Below are positions 32,190 to 44,834 of a stretch of 64,000 bases of DNA, one piece after another. Each line of letters begins with the position of its first letter. Positions within the stretch are counted from its first letter, which is position 1. Location of the stretch: NCBI GenBank assembly GCA_963932465.1, contig OZ010786.1, positions 270,042,411-270,106,410 on the forward strand. The letters run 5' to 3'. Origin of the DNA: Maratus speciosus. Lineage: Eukaryota; Arthropoda; Arachnida; Araneae; Salticidae. Made by a program: the position numbers and the translations under genes. The notes under the pieces are model-generated. The model was not told where the DNA came from, searched no databases, and saw nothing but the letters and a program-made list of their open reading frames with translations.

Positions 32190-35150
32190 CGATTCCAAAA
32201 TTAATGGTATCAAAACGATGGTGTTAGACCAACTTAGAACATAGGCTATATCTTATGTCGATGCCACTACCCCAAAGTGGGTGTAGAAGCAAAAAACGTT
32301 CTAAAAATGCGATTTTAGCGTTACTGAAGGGACTAGAAATATGAAATTTTAAATATTAGTTACTTATAAGATATAAATGATGTCTAAGAACAGTTCTTAA
32401 ACAATTCGAAATTTAAAAGGGGTGAAAATGCATAAAAAGCGTTCTAAAAAACGTTCTAAATGGTAGTTTCTACACAATCTCAGGAAATACCAAAACGATT
32501 TAAAAAATATTGGTGTCAAAATGATGGTGACAACTCTTGCTCCAAGATAGGCTATGTTTTATGTCGGTGTCACTACCCCAAAGGGAGTGCAGGAGCAAAA
32601 AACGTTCTAAAAATGCGATTTACGTGTTGCTGAAGGGGCTAGAAATATGAAATTTGAAATATTAGCTACTTATTAGATATAAAGGATTTCTAAGAACAGT
32701 TCTTATACAATTCGAAATTTGAAAGGGGTGAAAATGAGCGAAAATCGTTCAAAAAAACTTTCTAAATGGTGGTTTCTACACAATCTCAGGAAATACCAAA
32801 ACGATTTAAAAAATAATGGTGTCAAAATAAGGGTGTCAAAATAACAGTGACAACCCTTGTTCCAACATAGGTTATGTTTTATGTCGGTGCCACTACCCAA
32901 AAGGGGGTGCAGGAGCAAAAAACCTTCTAAAAAGGCGATTTTTGCGTTACCGAAGGGCCTAGAAATAGGAAATTTGAAATATTAGCTACTTATTAGATAT
33001 AAAGGATTTCTAAGAACAGTTCTTAAACAATTCGAAATTTAAGGATGTTCTCAAATCCACAAGGGCAACTGACATACGTTTTAATTTATTTTTGTTCGAA
33101 AATGCATGAAACTAGCTGGTGTTGTTCAGAAACTGTGTAATTGAGCTGTTTTTTCCATTTTTTTTTGCAAACGCAATAGATCTTTCAGAAAATAGTGTCA
33201 AAGTGGGCGTTTTGAACCTAATTTCCGCGCGAAGGAAGAAAAAGCACTCAAGAGCGGGCGAAAACGTGTTTGTTACGTGATCAAATTCGCTTATAACTCA
33301 ATAGGTAATTGATTGATCAAAAAATGAAAAAAAAAACAGTTGAATTCCAAATCTCTTCCATGCCCAGGCTTTCCAATTTTATACCTTTCCGTTAAAAAAT
33401 GAATTCGTAAATGTGTCAAAACATTTTGCGCTTGTTGAGCAGAGCAGTTATGAACAGCATTAAAAGGGGTGAAAATGCGCGAAAAGCGTTCTAAAAAACG
33501 TTATAATGGTGTTTTCTACACAATATCAGGAAATACCAAACCGATCTAAAATAATGGTGACAACCTTGCTCCAACATAGGCGATGTTTTATGTCAGTGCC
33601 ACTACCCCAAAGGGGGTGCAGGAGAAAAACGTTCTAAATTACGGCTTTTGCGTTACAGAAGGGCCTAGAATCGTGAAATTTGGAATGGTAGTTAGTTATA
33701 AGATATCAATGATCTCTAAGGACATTTCCTAAAAAAATCAAAATTTAAAATGGGGTCAAAATGCGCAAAAAGTGTTGTAAAAAACTTTCTAAATTGCGAT
33801 TTCTATGCAATCTCAGGAAGTACTGAACCGATTTCAAATATAATGGTGTAAAAATGATGGTGACAGATCTTGCTCCAAGATAGGCTATATTTTATATCTG
33901 TTTCCACTACCCCAGAGGAGATACAGGAGCAAAATGCGAGAAAAGCGTTCTAAAAACGTTCTAAATGCCGATTTGTCGGCAATATCTCAGGAAGAATGAA
34001 TCTGATTTCAAACGCAATGGTAGGAAATTGATGCTGACAGCCCTTGCTCTAACATAGACGCTATTTTATGTGGGTATCACTATCACCAAGACGTTGCACG
34101 AGCAAAAAAGCGTTCTAAATTTCGATTTTTGTGATCGGTAGGGGCTAGCAACTTAAAATTAGGCAAGGTAAATATTTATTAGATATAAATGTTCTTTAAG
34201 AACAGTTTCAAAAAAATTGGAAAGTTAAAAAGGGGTGAAAATGCGCGTAAAGCGTCCTAAAAACGTTCTAAATTGCGATTTCTACTCTATCTAAGGAAAT
34301 ACCAAAGCTATTTCAAAAGTAATGGTTGCAAATCAATGGTGACAGTCCCTGTTATAACATAGGTTATATTTTATGTTGCTGTCACTACCATCTGAGGGTT
34401 GCAAAAGCAAAACATGTTCTAATTTGCGTTTTTGCACAACTGAGGGGTCTAACACTTTGAAGTATGGCATGGTATTTACTTACAAGATGCAACTGCTTTC
34501 TAAGAACAGTCGAAAGGAAATTCCAAATTTAAAAAGATGAAGTGAGCGAAAAGCGTTACAAATTACAATTTTTATACAATCTTATCTAATACCAAACCGA
34601 TTTAAAAATAACTTTGACAAATTGTTGGTGATAGAACCTGCTCAAACATAAACTATATTTTATATTTGTGCCACTACTACCAGAGTGTTGCAGGAGCTAA
34701 AAACTTTCTAAATTGCGATTTCTGAGATACTGAAAAGGCTAGAAACTTTAAATATGGCATGGTAGTTAGTTATAAAATATAAATGCACTCGAAGTCTGTC
34801 GAAAAGGAATTCGAATTAAAAAGGGGTGAAGTGAAGGGGAGGTGTGAAAAGCATTCTAAAAAAGTCCTAAATTACGATTTCTACGCAATTTCAGGGAATA
34901 TAAACCAAATATAAATGTAATAGTTGCGAATCAATGGTAACAGTCTCTGATCCTACACAGGCTATATTTTATGCCGATGATTCAACCACCTGGGGTTCAC
35001 AGGAACAACAAACGCTCTAAAAAAGGCCTTTAAAAGCTTTCTAAATTACGTTTCTGTGGAATATTAGGAAATAACAAACCAATTACAAAATTAATGTTGG
35101 CAAATTAATGGTGATAGTTCCTATTTCAACATAGCCCTTTATGTTGAGAG
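32190..35150 (+). repeat. Array of about ten ~306-bp repeats inside the Helitron
   Basis: The anchor word CACTACCCC or its variants occurs near 32265, 32571, 32891, 33600, 33905, 34078, 34383, 34672, 34982 and about 35140. Spacings are 306, 320, 709, 305, 173, 305, 289 and 310 before a truncated last copy. The 709 step contains an insertion (33044-33462) and the 173 step a deletion. Each unit carries GCAAAAAACGTTCTAAA, TAGAAATATGAAATT, CTAAGAACAGTTCTTA and AAAAGGGGTGAAAATG. Divergence increases toward the 3' side. Confidence 0.85.
33044..33462. mobile_element. Insertion of about 420 bp within the Helitron array
   Basis: It interrupts the repeat unit between CGAAATTTA and TAAAAGGGGTG, where other copies read straight through. 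It begins AGGATGTTCTCAAATCC and ends near GCAGTTATGAACAGC. The ends are not clear inverted repeats and no duplication beyond TA/TTA is certain, so the type is unknown. Confidence 0.55.
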
Positions 35151-35529
35151 AGGTGGTTGGACTTGGAATTTGACATGATGGTTAATTTTAAGATGTAAGA
35201 AGATGGTTTCTAAAAAATTCAAAACATCAAATGAATACTGAAATGAGCGTATTAATTGAGCATAAAAGTTTCAAAATATTTTCTAAAGATTATTTATTTA
35301 GTTTTATTTCGTTTTATTAATTTAAGTCTCATTTCTGCCTTATGCAGTGTAACATTGATGTTTAATCAAACTGTGTTTTAAGTAGTAATTTTTTTAATTA
35401 TTCCTAAAAGTAATAAGTACCTTTTAATAAACTAAAATATTACCTTTTAATAAAACAAAAATTTTCTTAGTACTTTTTAATAAAAATTAGACATATAAAT
35501 ATAACTTGGCATATTTCAAATATTACGCG

Positions 35530-35552
35530 AGCAAAGCCGCGGGGTTTGCTAG
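35530..35552 (+). terminator. Helitron 3' hairpin and CTAG terminus
   Basis: The stem AGCAAA/TTTGCT, with further CC/GG pairing, is followed immediately by the CTAG end. This structure marks the end of strand transfer in rolling-circle transposition; it is not a transcription terminator. Confidence 0.75.
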
Positions 35553-36086
35553 TAATATTATAAATGTCAATGTGTGTCCGAAAGTTTGAATTAACTCAAT
35601 ATCCAAGCGGATGAATTAATGTTTTTGTATCTTTGCATACAGGTGTATTATAAAATGGAAATGAACATAGGCTATAGTGTATTTAATTTATTCAAATAAT
35701 TTTCTTAATAATTCAAAATTTCATTCATTTTCATACGGAATCAATTGACGTTTTCTCGATAAATTTAACCATCTTTCTTTCTTGTTGCCAAGAAAATCTA
35801 AATCTGGAATAATAATTTCTCCTCTACAGTTAATTAAACATTAAAATAAAAAAAATTCAAAAGAAAATAAATATAATGTCACACTTGAAACAAAAAATGG
35901 GGTATTTTTGATTATACATGAAGGATGAATATCAGTTACATTAATAAGGGGTTTTCTGCCAAAAATGGAGTCATAATTAGAAGGAAAAAGAATGAAAAAG
36001 AATAATATTATTAATAAAGTTATTCGATGGGGAAAATATGAGGTCAAATTTGAAATAAAACAGGTATTTCCAAGTATTAAAATACA

Positions 36087-36306
36087 AGGGGCACGAATAG
36101 CAGTAACTAATGAAAATAGATAAATAATAACGTCATATTAAAACGAATAACAGAAATATTTTTTACAAATGGACTCTCTTCAGGCTATAAAAAACGGCTA
36201 TTAGGGGCACGAATAGCAGTAACTAATGAAAATAGATAAATAATAACGTCATATTAAAACGAATAACAGAAATATTTTTTACAAACGGCTCTCTTCAGGC
36301 TATAAA
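36087..36306 (+). repeat. Tandem duplication, 116-bp unit, two copies
   Basis: The unit starts AGGGGCACGAATAGCAGTAA and is repeated at 36203 with only a few differences near its end. It is a recent local duplication in non-coding DNA. Confidence 0.9.
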
Positions 36307-37222
36307 AATTTTATCAATTGTGGCGTCACAGGAATACTATCCATACTGATTAAAAAGTTTGAATATAAGTTACATACAAATAACAGTTTTCTTTTCAAAA
36401 TTCACGTTATGATTATCAGGAGAAGATATTTTTGGTGGAAAAAAAGGGAATTAAAACGGATTAATATATTTTTGACGCTTTTCCTCATTAAAATTAAAAA
36501 GAATTGAATTTCAATTTGTATAACTGGTGCAAAAACATGATTAAATTAAAATTTCTAAAATTGAAAACATAGTTACACACATCGAAACTTCATGAATGAA
36601 TTTATTCTACAGAAGCGAAAATCGTCTGTCGACATATTGACACAACCAAGGTTGTAACTATAACTTAAGTAGATAGTTATTGCCCACTATTCATACGAAT
36701 TAAAATTGAAAAAATCATATACTATTTTAATTAATTAATTTTAAAAGATGCCAGTTAAAACATGTCACAAAGGCGTTTTTAGTAAAAGCTTTTATCGGTT
36801 AAAAATTATGTAATATTTTTTCATGGAAAGTATTAATTTTAATTGGAAAACATTAACATATATTTATTTTAATTTCGTCAAAGCGATGTCGTTTTCATTA
36901 CACCAGCTTCCAAAGTTAAAATGAAATCTTAAAACTGGAAAACAGGAATTCTGCTTTTTCAGAATTTAGTGTCGCCCCCGATGAAAAAAAATTAATATAT
37001 ATATATATATATACAGTGCTGTAGTTGGGCGGGAACGCATGGGAACGCCGTTCCCAGAAATATTTGGTTTGTTACTATAAAAAAATGATATCGCTCACGA
37101 GCGCAAACTTTTCTTTTTTTTTCAAGCAAAACGATAATTATTGCTATTTATTATAACGATAATTATCAAGTTTATTGATACTAGAGATGAGCCTGGAGAG
37201 CTAAATCCTTTTCTCCAGACTG

Positions 37223-37311
37223 AAAACTACACCCATTTCAATGTCTGAATACGAAAGAGTATTATAGCTGAATACTCTTTCGTATTCAGATATTGAAATG
37301 GGTATAGTTTT
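37223..37311. repeat. Near-perfect hairpin, 41-bp arms
   Basis: The arms 37223-37263 and 37271-37311 are inverted copies with about three mismatches and a 7-base loop (ATAGCTG). The central words are GAATACGAAAGAGTATT and its inverse. It may be the core of a foldback element or a local inverted duplication. Confidence 0.85.
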
Positions 37312-37547
37312 AATAGATTAACAGCATGAATAACATCATGACCGATGCGAGACATTTACTTATTATTGAAAAAGCCAGTTAACTTATATTCATAACTTAT
37401 ATTCAAAATTATATTCAAAACTTATATTCAAAACTTGTATTCAAAATTGCATTTAAAAGCACTTTTTTTTTTCAACACGACCGTATAAAAATTGAAAATG
37501 TGCGATGCTTAAAAGTTAAAAAAATTGCTATAGAGTATTTAATCGTA

Positions 37548-37650
37548 CTGCTTTGTTTTAAGGCTGGCTTCGGAAAGGTAACGTTATTTTTTGGGTACGA
37601 CACAAAATAAGCTGGGAGAAAAAAATAGCATACCGTACCGGGCGCTAATA
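37548..37650 (+). repeat. Dispersed repeat copy 2
   Basis: It matches 31365-31446 in the same orientation (AAGGTAACGTTATTTTTT, ACACAAAATAAGCT, ATAGCATACCGTACCGGG). Confidence 0.6.
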
Positions 37651-39129
37651 ACAATTTACTTTTCAGAACTAAAATTTTGCATCAAAAGTCGCATTCTTTG
37701 AAAATGAAATTTTAGCTTACATTTTAAATACATTTTCTTACATGAAATTTAGTATATTTAATAAAAATAATGTTTCAGTGTTTTTCTAAATGTACAATAA
37801 TATTGGATTTCATTAATCGATTTCATGTTTTAAATAAAATAAACTGCATAGCTTTAAACGATTCATGAAGTGGAAAAATATACATATATTTATTTCGACA
37901 AGTATCATTCCGTAGGAAAAACTAACATAGTGAAAGCGTCGTCATATTTTAAATCATTAGCTGCTTTTCTTTCAGAAAATATTAGCATTTTATAGCAGTT
38001 TTTATACAAAATGGCGTGATTTGCACAGAATTTAACAATAAAATATATAAGTTTAACACCCTTTTACCGTACAATCTCCCATAACACTGGTTTCAGTAAA
38101 ATTTAATAAATGGCACAGGAAAGTCGACTTAAAAAAGTTTAGCAAGTAATTTCAATTTGAGATTAGGCTTTACATGTGACATCATTTAAGTGTAAACAAG
38201 AGCCAAAACCACTAACTAAGCAATAAATTTGCCTTTCACCTCACAACCCTCTAATTTATAAAGGCATCGTATTTATCGAAAAACGCAAAGGAAGAAGGGA
38301 ATTTTTTTTTTCGATTTTAAATTATCGAAATCTATAGTTAAAAATCTCTCTGAAACACAATCTCAGTTCCCTCATCGGAGCATATTCCTACAAATTTCAA
38401 AGCTTTCATAAGCCAAAATTACAGCACAACAATAGATATGAACATTTTATTCATAATTGGGGTGCTTTTCCATAAATAGATTTATTCCGCGAAAGCAATA
38501 AGTAACTCTATTGCTTTAATAATAAGTATTTAGACTCAAGAGTCTTCGGAGCGTGATAAACATTTTGATATTATTGGTAGATCTAGAGCTGATAAAATTG
38601 TGGTACCGTGAAATTAAAATGTAATAAATATGTGAAAGTTAAAGATATTTCTCGTGTTCTTATTATTTATTTTTGGAATTTGATGCTTCACCACGTTTGA
38701 TTATTTTTTTAATACCATTTATCTTTTTTTTCTTCCAAAATGTGATTTTTTGGAATATAATCATAATGTTGCATGTTGATTTTTCGATTATTCTAATCAT
38801 ATAAAAGTCAAGTCTGAAGTGACCTGCTAATAGCCATTTTCCTTTAAGAAATTTTATTAATATATTTCTTTAAATAATATTTTTTGTCTCGAAAATATAA
38901 ATTAAATCAACATTCTTGAACGGAATAAATATAAAATAGAATAAATATAAATAATAAAATAATATAACAGAGATGTAAATTTAATCCTCATTTAATCTGA
39001 GAATAGGTGTATTAAATTTCATGCTCACGAAAGAAATTTAAATGATCCTGTATATATATATAAACAAAATAAGCAAATTGGGATCATCAGAAGTGTTTAT
39101 ACTATAAAATGTGATAAATGGTTAATTAT

Positions 39130-40110
39130 ATATCCCAACAAAAAGTTTTCGGTAAAAAAAAAAGCGCCAAGTTCGCCTTAATGTTTCTGCCAGAAAAAGT
39201 GGTGATATCTGAAGTTCGCACAAGGGCACAAGTTAAAAGCCAAACATCCCAAATCTTTCATTGAAAATGGCTTCCTGCGACTTGGCCGTTAATGTCTTCT
39301 ACAGCATTTCAAAATTAATGATTGGAAATTTCGCATTTATGAATTATTTAAATATTAAAATTAATATTAGTATGCAAAGAGGCAAATTCACATAAAGACA
39401 TTATAAGTAAAAGATTTCTGATAAATACCATTCAATTTCAACAAACAATAGTTTTGATTACAGATCATTTAGTCCACATGTGGTTTAATTGACATTTCGT
39501 ACGGTCTAAAGATAAAGTCATTAACGTAAAACCAAAGAAATAAAACAAAATTTACTTTCTTCAAATATCACAATATGTTACATTATATTATATTGTATAA
39601 TATTGAAATCTCGTGCATTGACGAAAGAGATCTTTTTCGTTAGAACATTTATTATAGTTTGTTTGCATACATTAAGAGGTATTCGATTTATAAACTGTTA
39701 AAAGCTGATACTAATTATGTTTTAGTAATTAGGGATATTACCTTCTGAATACAAGTATTTTGTTATATTTAACTTCTAAGCATTTAAATAGACTGAAGTG
39801 GTTTAAATGCTTTTTTTAAATGTGTATTTTATTTCTGTACTTTGTGCCACAAAATGCCTAAAATAATCAAAAAATGTAGTTGTCATGTAGCTTATTTGTA
39901 CATACTTTAAAATTTGAAAAAACCCTCCCGAAGGCATTAACGGCCAAGTCGCAGGAAGCCATTTTCAATGAAAGATTTGGGATGTTTGGCTTTTAACTTG
40001 TGCCCTTGTGCGAACTTCAGATATCACTACTTTTTCTGGCAGAAACATTAAGGAGAACTTGGCGCTTTTTTTTTTTTTTTTTTTTTACCGAAAACTTTCT
40101 GTTGGGATAT
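39130..40110. mobile_element. Foldback element with ~165-bp inverted arms
   Basis: The left arm 39130-39294 and right arm 39935-40110 are highly similar inverted copies from ATATCCCAACARAAAGTTTT to GCGACTTGGCCGTTAATG. Differences are mainly the length of an A/T run. The arms are long enough for strong snap-back pairing in RNA. The 640-bp spacer is plain AT-rich DNA without transposase. The target duplication is unclear because the flanks are TA-rich. Confidence 0.85.
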
Positions 40111-40318
40111 CACTACTTTTTGTATGTTTTTTCTAGTTTTTTTCTAAGCTATATTAATATAAATAAACTTGAATTTCAGTACTTTTATGTTAGCCGGGAG
40201 CAAATCTCCTAATTAGCATTTTGTTTTTTCGCTAATAGTAGTTTTCATTTTTCACATGTGTAAATTAGAAACAATGCTTTGATTTTCAAATAAAATATTT
40301 TGGTTTATGTTATTATTT

Positions 40319-40349
<31 letters not shown>

Positions 40350-41797
40350 CTATGTTAAATATCCTATTAAATAAAATGAGGGAAATGCATCTATTTTAAA
40401 TGAGATGACTGACAAGTTTATTGTTCATATTGCATTCATTTCATTTAAAAATATAGAGTTGGGGGACAGTATTTGGCGATTTGCCACTTGCGCCCGTCTA
40501 GCATAAAAATATCTAAATTTATTTTATTGAGCTTTACAAATTCCTCCTTTATTTCTTTTTATATTAAAGTACTAAAGGCCTCTAGCAACCAGTATATACT
40601 CTATTAATTGCATGTTAAACGTTGCATCATGTTACTGTTATTCATAATTTAATTTACTTGCCCATTCTTTCGCAAAGTCGGAAGCTTTTGATAGAGAAAT
40701 CAAGAACTCTTTACGATCATGGAAGCACATCATATATTTTGTGTTGTTATGTATTTTATTCTTTCATGACAAATATCTCTTAACTCACTTATGCATGTTT
40801 CCTTATCGATTCGTTACGGTTCGTTTTCTAATGCGGAAATTTTTAATCGTAATAAGTAATCTTTTCTAATTGGGCTTACTGCCAATTATTGTATTTTAAC
40901 TGATACGATTGGGTACAAGTGAAATGATTCTTATTAAATCCTTTGATAATATCTGCATTTTCATTAAATCACATTGATGCTAATATCTTTTTGTTTCATG
41001 CTAACCTTTTCAATAGACTCGTTTACGGAAGACTAGAAGGTCTACGGGCTCACTGCTATGATCCATTTGAAAATCTATCATTCTTCTCATCTAATCGTGT
41101 TGAAGAACTAGCCAATTTGCCATTGTTTTAAGTTTTTAGCTAATTTTATTCGAAACCTGAAAACTAAAATGTGAGGAAGCGGATTATAGAAGATTCCTTC
41201 TAACGGTACATATCGATTAACAGGTTACATATTATAAAATTATAATAATCATAAGGAGAATTGTCAGTTTCGGTGCTTTAATAGTTTCCGTAAATTCTAT
41301 TTATATAATACAGAAGTTTCAGCAGAGTAAAGATTAACAACATAGTCACAGTAATTATAATAACAGTACAATATATTAACAATAGCAGTGACGAAACTAC
41401 TGGCACTTTGGAAATATTCGTGCGTTATATTATTTAACTATTCAGATGATATGCGGAAAAATATAAATAGATGGCTCGCATTAATAATTAACTCATTGAA
41501 AAATAGCCACAAACGTCAAATACTCGCCAAGCTTGGCGACATTTAGCGAAGTGTCACCAAATTTGATAATATATCATGTCAATTCCCAAATTTGGCGACA
41601 AAAAATGTTTTGTTTGTTCTGACGTCATAATGATGCATATGTATTATTTATTATACACATACCTATAATATGTATGATGCAAATGTATTACGTATTATAT
41701 GCATATGTATAAAGTTCTTTAACATCATTAAAACGCACTTAAAGGAATAGTGTTCCATGAATAGTAGGGATATTTGCCAGATTCATCAGAGTGTTAT
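40111..41797. other. AT-rich DNA
   Basis: (TTTA)n occurs at about 40310-40350. A segment at 41515-41610 with repeated TTGGCGACA words resembles 60105-60200. The 8 bases AGTGTTAT at 41790-41797 are the left hAT target duplicate. There is no gene. Confidence 0.5.
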
Positions 41798-41910
41798 CAG
41801 GGGCGTATTTAAGCAGAATTCATTAGGGGGGCGTATATGACGATTTTGCCGATTAACTTAAATATATATACATCTTTAAAAGTACGTTTCTGTGTCTGTA
41901 TATATGCATA

Positions 41911-42434
41911 AACCGGTGTCCTAAAATGGAATGACTGATTTTAAAGTTCAATAACTTGCAAATGGTGACAGCTATAAAATTAAAATCTTGCAGGAGGGGT
42001 ATGTAAGATGTCAGGAATTTTTTTTACTGCGATTATCGATTTTAGTTTAAAATAGCGGCGATAGACGGCGCTGCTAGCAGTAGGCGCTAAATCGGGGCCT
42101 GATTTCTGGCCTCTCTTTTTTCTCAATATTGATGCGAAAGAAGGAGATTAAATATATGCAGTAGGCCCCTAAGAACACAATTGCATTGGCGACTGAGAAC
42201 CACTCCATATATATAATCTCCTTCTTTCGCATCAATATTGAGGAAAAGGAGGAACAAAAAATCAGGCCCCGATTTAGCACCCGTTGCTAGCAGTGCCATG
42301 TATCGCTGCTGTTTTAAACTAAAAACCTTTGACATCTTACATAACCATCCTGTAAGAATTTTTTACAATAGCTGCCACCATTTGCAAGTTATTGAACTTA
42401 AAAATCAGTCAATCCAGTTTAGTACACCCGGTAT
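41911..42434. mobile_element. Foldback element with ~230-bp arms, nested in the hAT element
   Basis: The left arm 41911-42156 and right arm 42207-42434 are diverged inverted copies. Shared landmarks are GACTGATTTTWAAGTTCAAT, CTTGCAAATGGTG, TCGGGGCCTGAT and CAATATTGATGCGAAAGAAG. The spacer is about 50 bp. Short mirrored frames in both arms are by-products of the inversion. Confidence 0.8.
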
Positions 42435-42639
42435 GTTCTATATAAAATTCAACATTATTAACCCATCGAGATCAAATTTTTCACTTTAGAATATTGAGGA
42501 GAATATAAGGTAGATTTAAAGATGGACATACCATCCCTTCACTTACGTTACATTATTGTAAATATTCCCATAAAGTATTTTGATATTTTTTGCTGAATGT
42601 GCAGATGGAAATCTGCAATTCGGATTAATTAAACAAGTT

Positions 42640-44224
42640 GAACTTTTTAGTAAGATGCTACTTGGAACTTATACAGAATTAGCTTATTTATATTTACATT
42701 AAAAAGGATTAAATCAAAACTTATATTAATTACATCTTTGTTCATCCATTGCATAACATGCATTTTAACCCACCATTTTTTTAGACGAGCCCATCTTTTC
42801 ACGACAGAGCCCAAATCTAGGTATTTCAAAATATCCTTCTCAAACGTAAGCATCAGAAGTGTATTCAAACGTGGATCGGTCATTGTTGTTCTTAGATATT
42901 TTTTCACAATTTTAATTAACATTGTTCTTTCATTCGAGGCAACTGTGAATGGAGAATTTAGAGCCAGGCGATTGATGGTTCGCAAGTGGCAGAATTTATC
43001 TCAAAGGTTCTGTTTTCATGTAAATATTGTCCATTCTTTCAGCCTCTGCGCAGACGTCTGACAAAACTTTCATCTCTGCGTGTAATGCTTCCATATCAGT
43101 AACTGCCAATGTTTCACGAAAGACACCGCTTTCTTAATCAGAGTTAGTTTTTATTCCCTTCTTGTAATGGGGGGATACATTATTTTATTCAGTGGTGTGA
43201 TTATGCTGATTAAAGAATTAAGACTTTCAGCTATCACCACTGTAAGGGTATCCATGTGTGGCTTGATCTTTGCTAACAGAAGTAGAGGAATCAACTATTT
43301 CAAAATTTGTAGGATACATTCATATGATATCCAAGCTGCTTTCAATGATTCCGTTCGAGCAGCCCATCTCGCCTTAGAAAGATTCCGCAGTAGAAGAGCA
43401 TTTTCTATTTCATTGAGCTTGTCTACTAATGGTTTCTTTCGTTTAGTACTTGCTATGAAAAACACAAACATCTTCCAGCACGTCGAAAACATCACCTATA
43501 ATATTGCTGGAATTGCAGATATGCGAAACGAAAGTGTTGAGTCTGTGACATTGACAAGGAATATATTGCACAATTCGACCTACGATTTCTGAAAACGTCT
43601 CCTAGTCCTAAGTACCGTTGAATTCCCCAGACATGTTATTTGTAAAACCATATGACTGGAAAAATACCTGTTCTATTTCGAGATCATTCTTCGTAAGGAT
43701 ATGCGATTTCTAGCATGCAAGGTCGACATTGGTTTTATCGACTTCTTTTACAACTTCCAAAAGCCGATCGGAGTTTTTCCATCTTTGTCGACATATTTCA
43801 ATACAACAGCTGATCGATTATGGTGCGAAGCATCTGGTGTTGTATCTGCCATAATTCCATAAAATTATGCTTCTTGAATATCTCTGGCTATCGTTTTGCG
43901 CACTGCTGAAGCAAGAAATTCAATCATCTCGTTTTGGGATGAAGCGGAAAGGTAAGTTATGTGGTGTGGCCTTAAACATCTGTCCTCAAACATTTCCTCA
44001 GTTGTGGATTATGTCTGGAAATTAGTTTCAGAATTTGCCAAAAGTTTCCATTTTCGTCTTTGTCACTTCCACAAAACAGACCTTGTCTATTCCGCATTCG
44101 CGTAGTGTCCATCAAGATTGCTACAATTTCAGTTCTGAATGCAAGATGTTGCCCAGAATAATCTGTTTGCGCTTGCTCTCGTCTAGTAAGTGATTATGCG
44201 TCATTATGAACTGACAAAATAGTA
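42640..44224 (-). pseudogene. hAT (ZMYM1/TTF-type) transposase, C-terminal two thirds, decayed
   Basis: Reading the minus strand from high to low coordinates, I see a DUF4371-like section (NGNFWQILKLISRHNPQLRK near 44030, then MADTTPDASHHNRSAVVLKY near 43830). Next comes FTNNMSG near 43640, then ASTKRKKPLVDKLNEIENAL with LSKARWAARTESLKA (43495-43350). Last is the dimerisation region ALNSPFTVASNERTMLIKIV with YLRTTM, RLNTLLML and DILKYLD (42985-42800). All blocks match ZMYM1-like hAT proteins in order. Several frame changes and stops separate them, so no functional protein is possible. The catalytic acidic residues are D in MADTTPD and probably others lost. Confidence 0.8.
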
Positions 44225-44620
44225 GACCGGGAGCCGGCAGCACAGACAATCACCTCACCTCATCGAGTTCACGGTTGAAATTCCAGAAATAGTTAAAACT
44301 CGATACGCATATTAAAACGCAATCGGTCTGCAAAGTCATATCTTAGTGGAAAACATCTGAAAACTTGATTTTAGTGGTCGACTCGTAGGTTTACCATTGT
44401 TTTCCTGCACCCAAAAGTATGAAAACATGGAGGACTGGGGGCAGGAAAACGCAATAGTAAACGTTCGAGTCAACCGCAAAAATCGAGTTTTTAGGCTTTT
44501 CCACCAAGATATGACATGGCAGACCGATTGCGTTTTAATATGCGTATCGAGTTTTAACTAAATCTGGAATTTCAGCCATGAACTCGGTGAGGTGATTATC
44601 TTTGCTGTCGGCTCCCGGTC
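44225..44620. mobile_element. Foldback MITE, family with GACCGGGAG ends, copy 1
   Basis: The 396-bp element has long imperfect inverted arms and tips GACCGGGAGCC and GGCTCCCGGTC, flanked by TA on both sides (44223-44224 and 44621-44622). It lies inside the hAT transposase relic, so it inserted later or jumped into a dead element. The centre forms a further hairpin around TTTTCCTGCACCC and GGGGGCAGGAAAA. It is related to 45733-46125. Confidence 0.85.
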
Positions 44621-44777
44621 TATAGGAAACAGCAAATTTGGTGGAAGTTGGAAGAGAAATGTTGCGAGAACTTTTTGTTCTTTTCTTTTTCATAATCTCT
44701 TCATTTTGTGCCCTTTGTTTACACCACTCTCAACTGAAGCATTTTGTATTTTATCTCTCCCAGGTCCTTCATGAAAA

Positions 44778-44834
<57 letters not shown>

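Larger units (their letters stand above)
32122..35552 (+). mobile_element. Non-autonomous Helitron, 3.4 kb
   Basis: The 5' end is TCTATACTCCTATTATAAAG, preceded by A. This is very like known arthropod Helitron starts. The 3' end is a short hairpin (AGCAAA, CC, GG, TTTGCT; 35530-35550) running into CTAG followed by T. An insertion between A and T, with TC at the start, CTRR at the end and no target duplication or inverted ends, is the Helitron signature. There is no Rep/helicase frame, so it depends on an autonomous partner. Nearly all of the interior is a degenerate ~306-bp tandem array. Confidence 0.85.
35554..39129. other. AT-rich DNA with small repeats
   Basis: No gene is seen. It holds a 116-bp tandem duplication, a 41-bp-arm hairpin, a (TA)n run at about 36993-37012 and a second copy of a dispersed repeat (37548-37650). 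The stretch at 37012-37060 is GC-richer and may be another element edge. Confidence 0.5.

Noticed and set aside
42238..42489. Small frames in 42074-42489 on both strands with mirrored peptides
   Set aside because: They result from the inverted arms of the foldback element.
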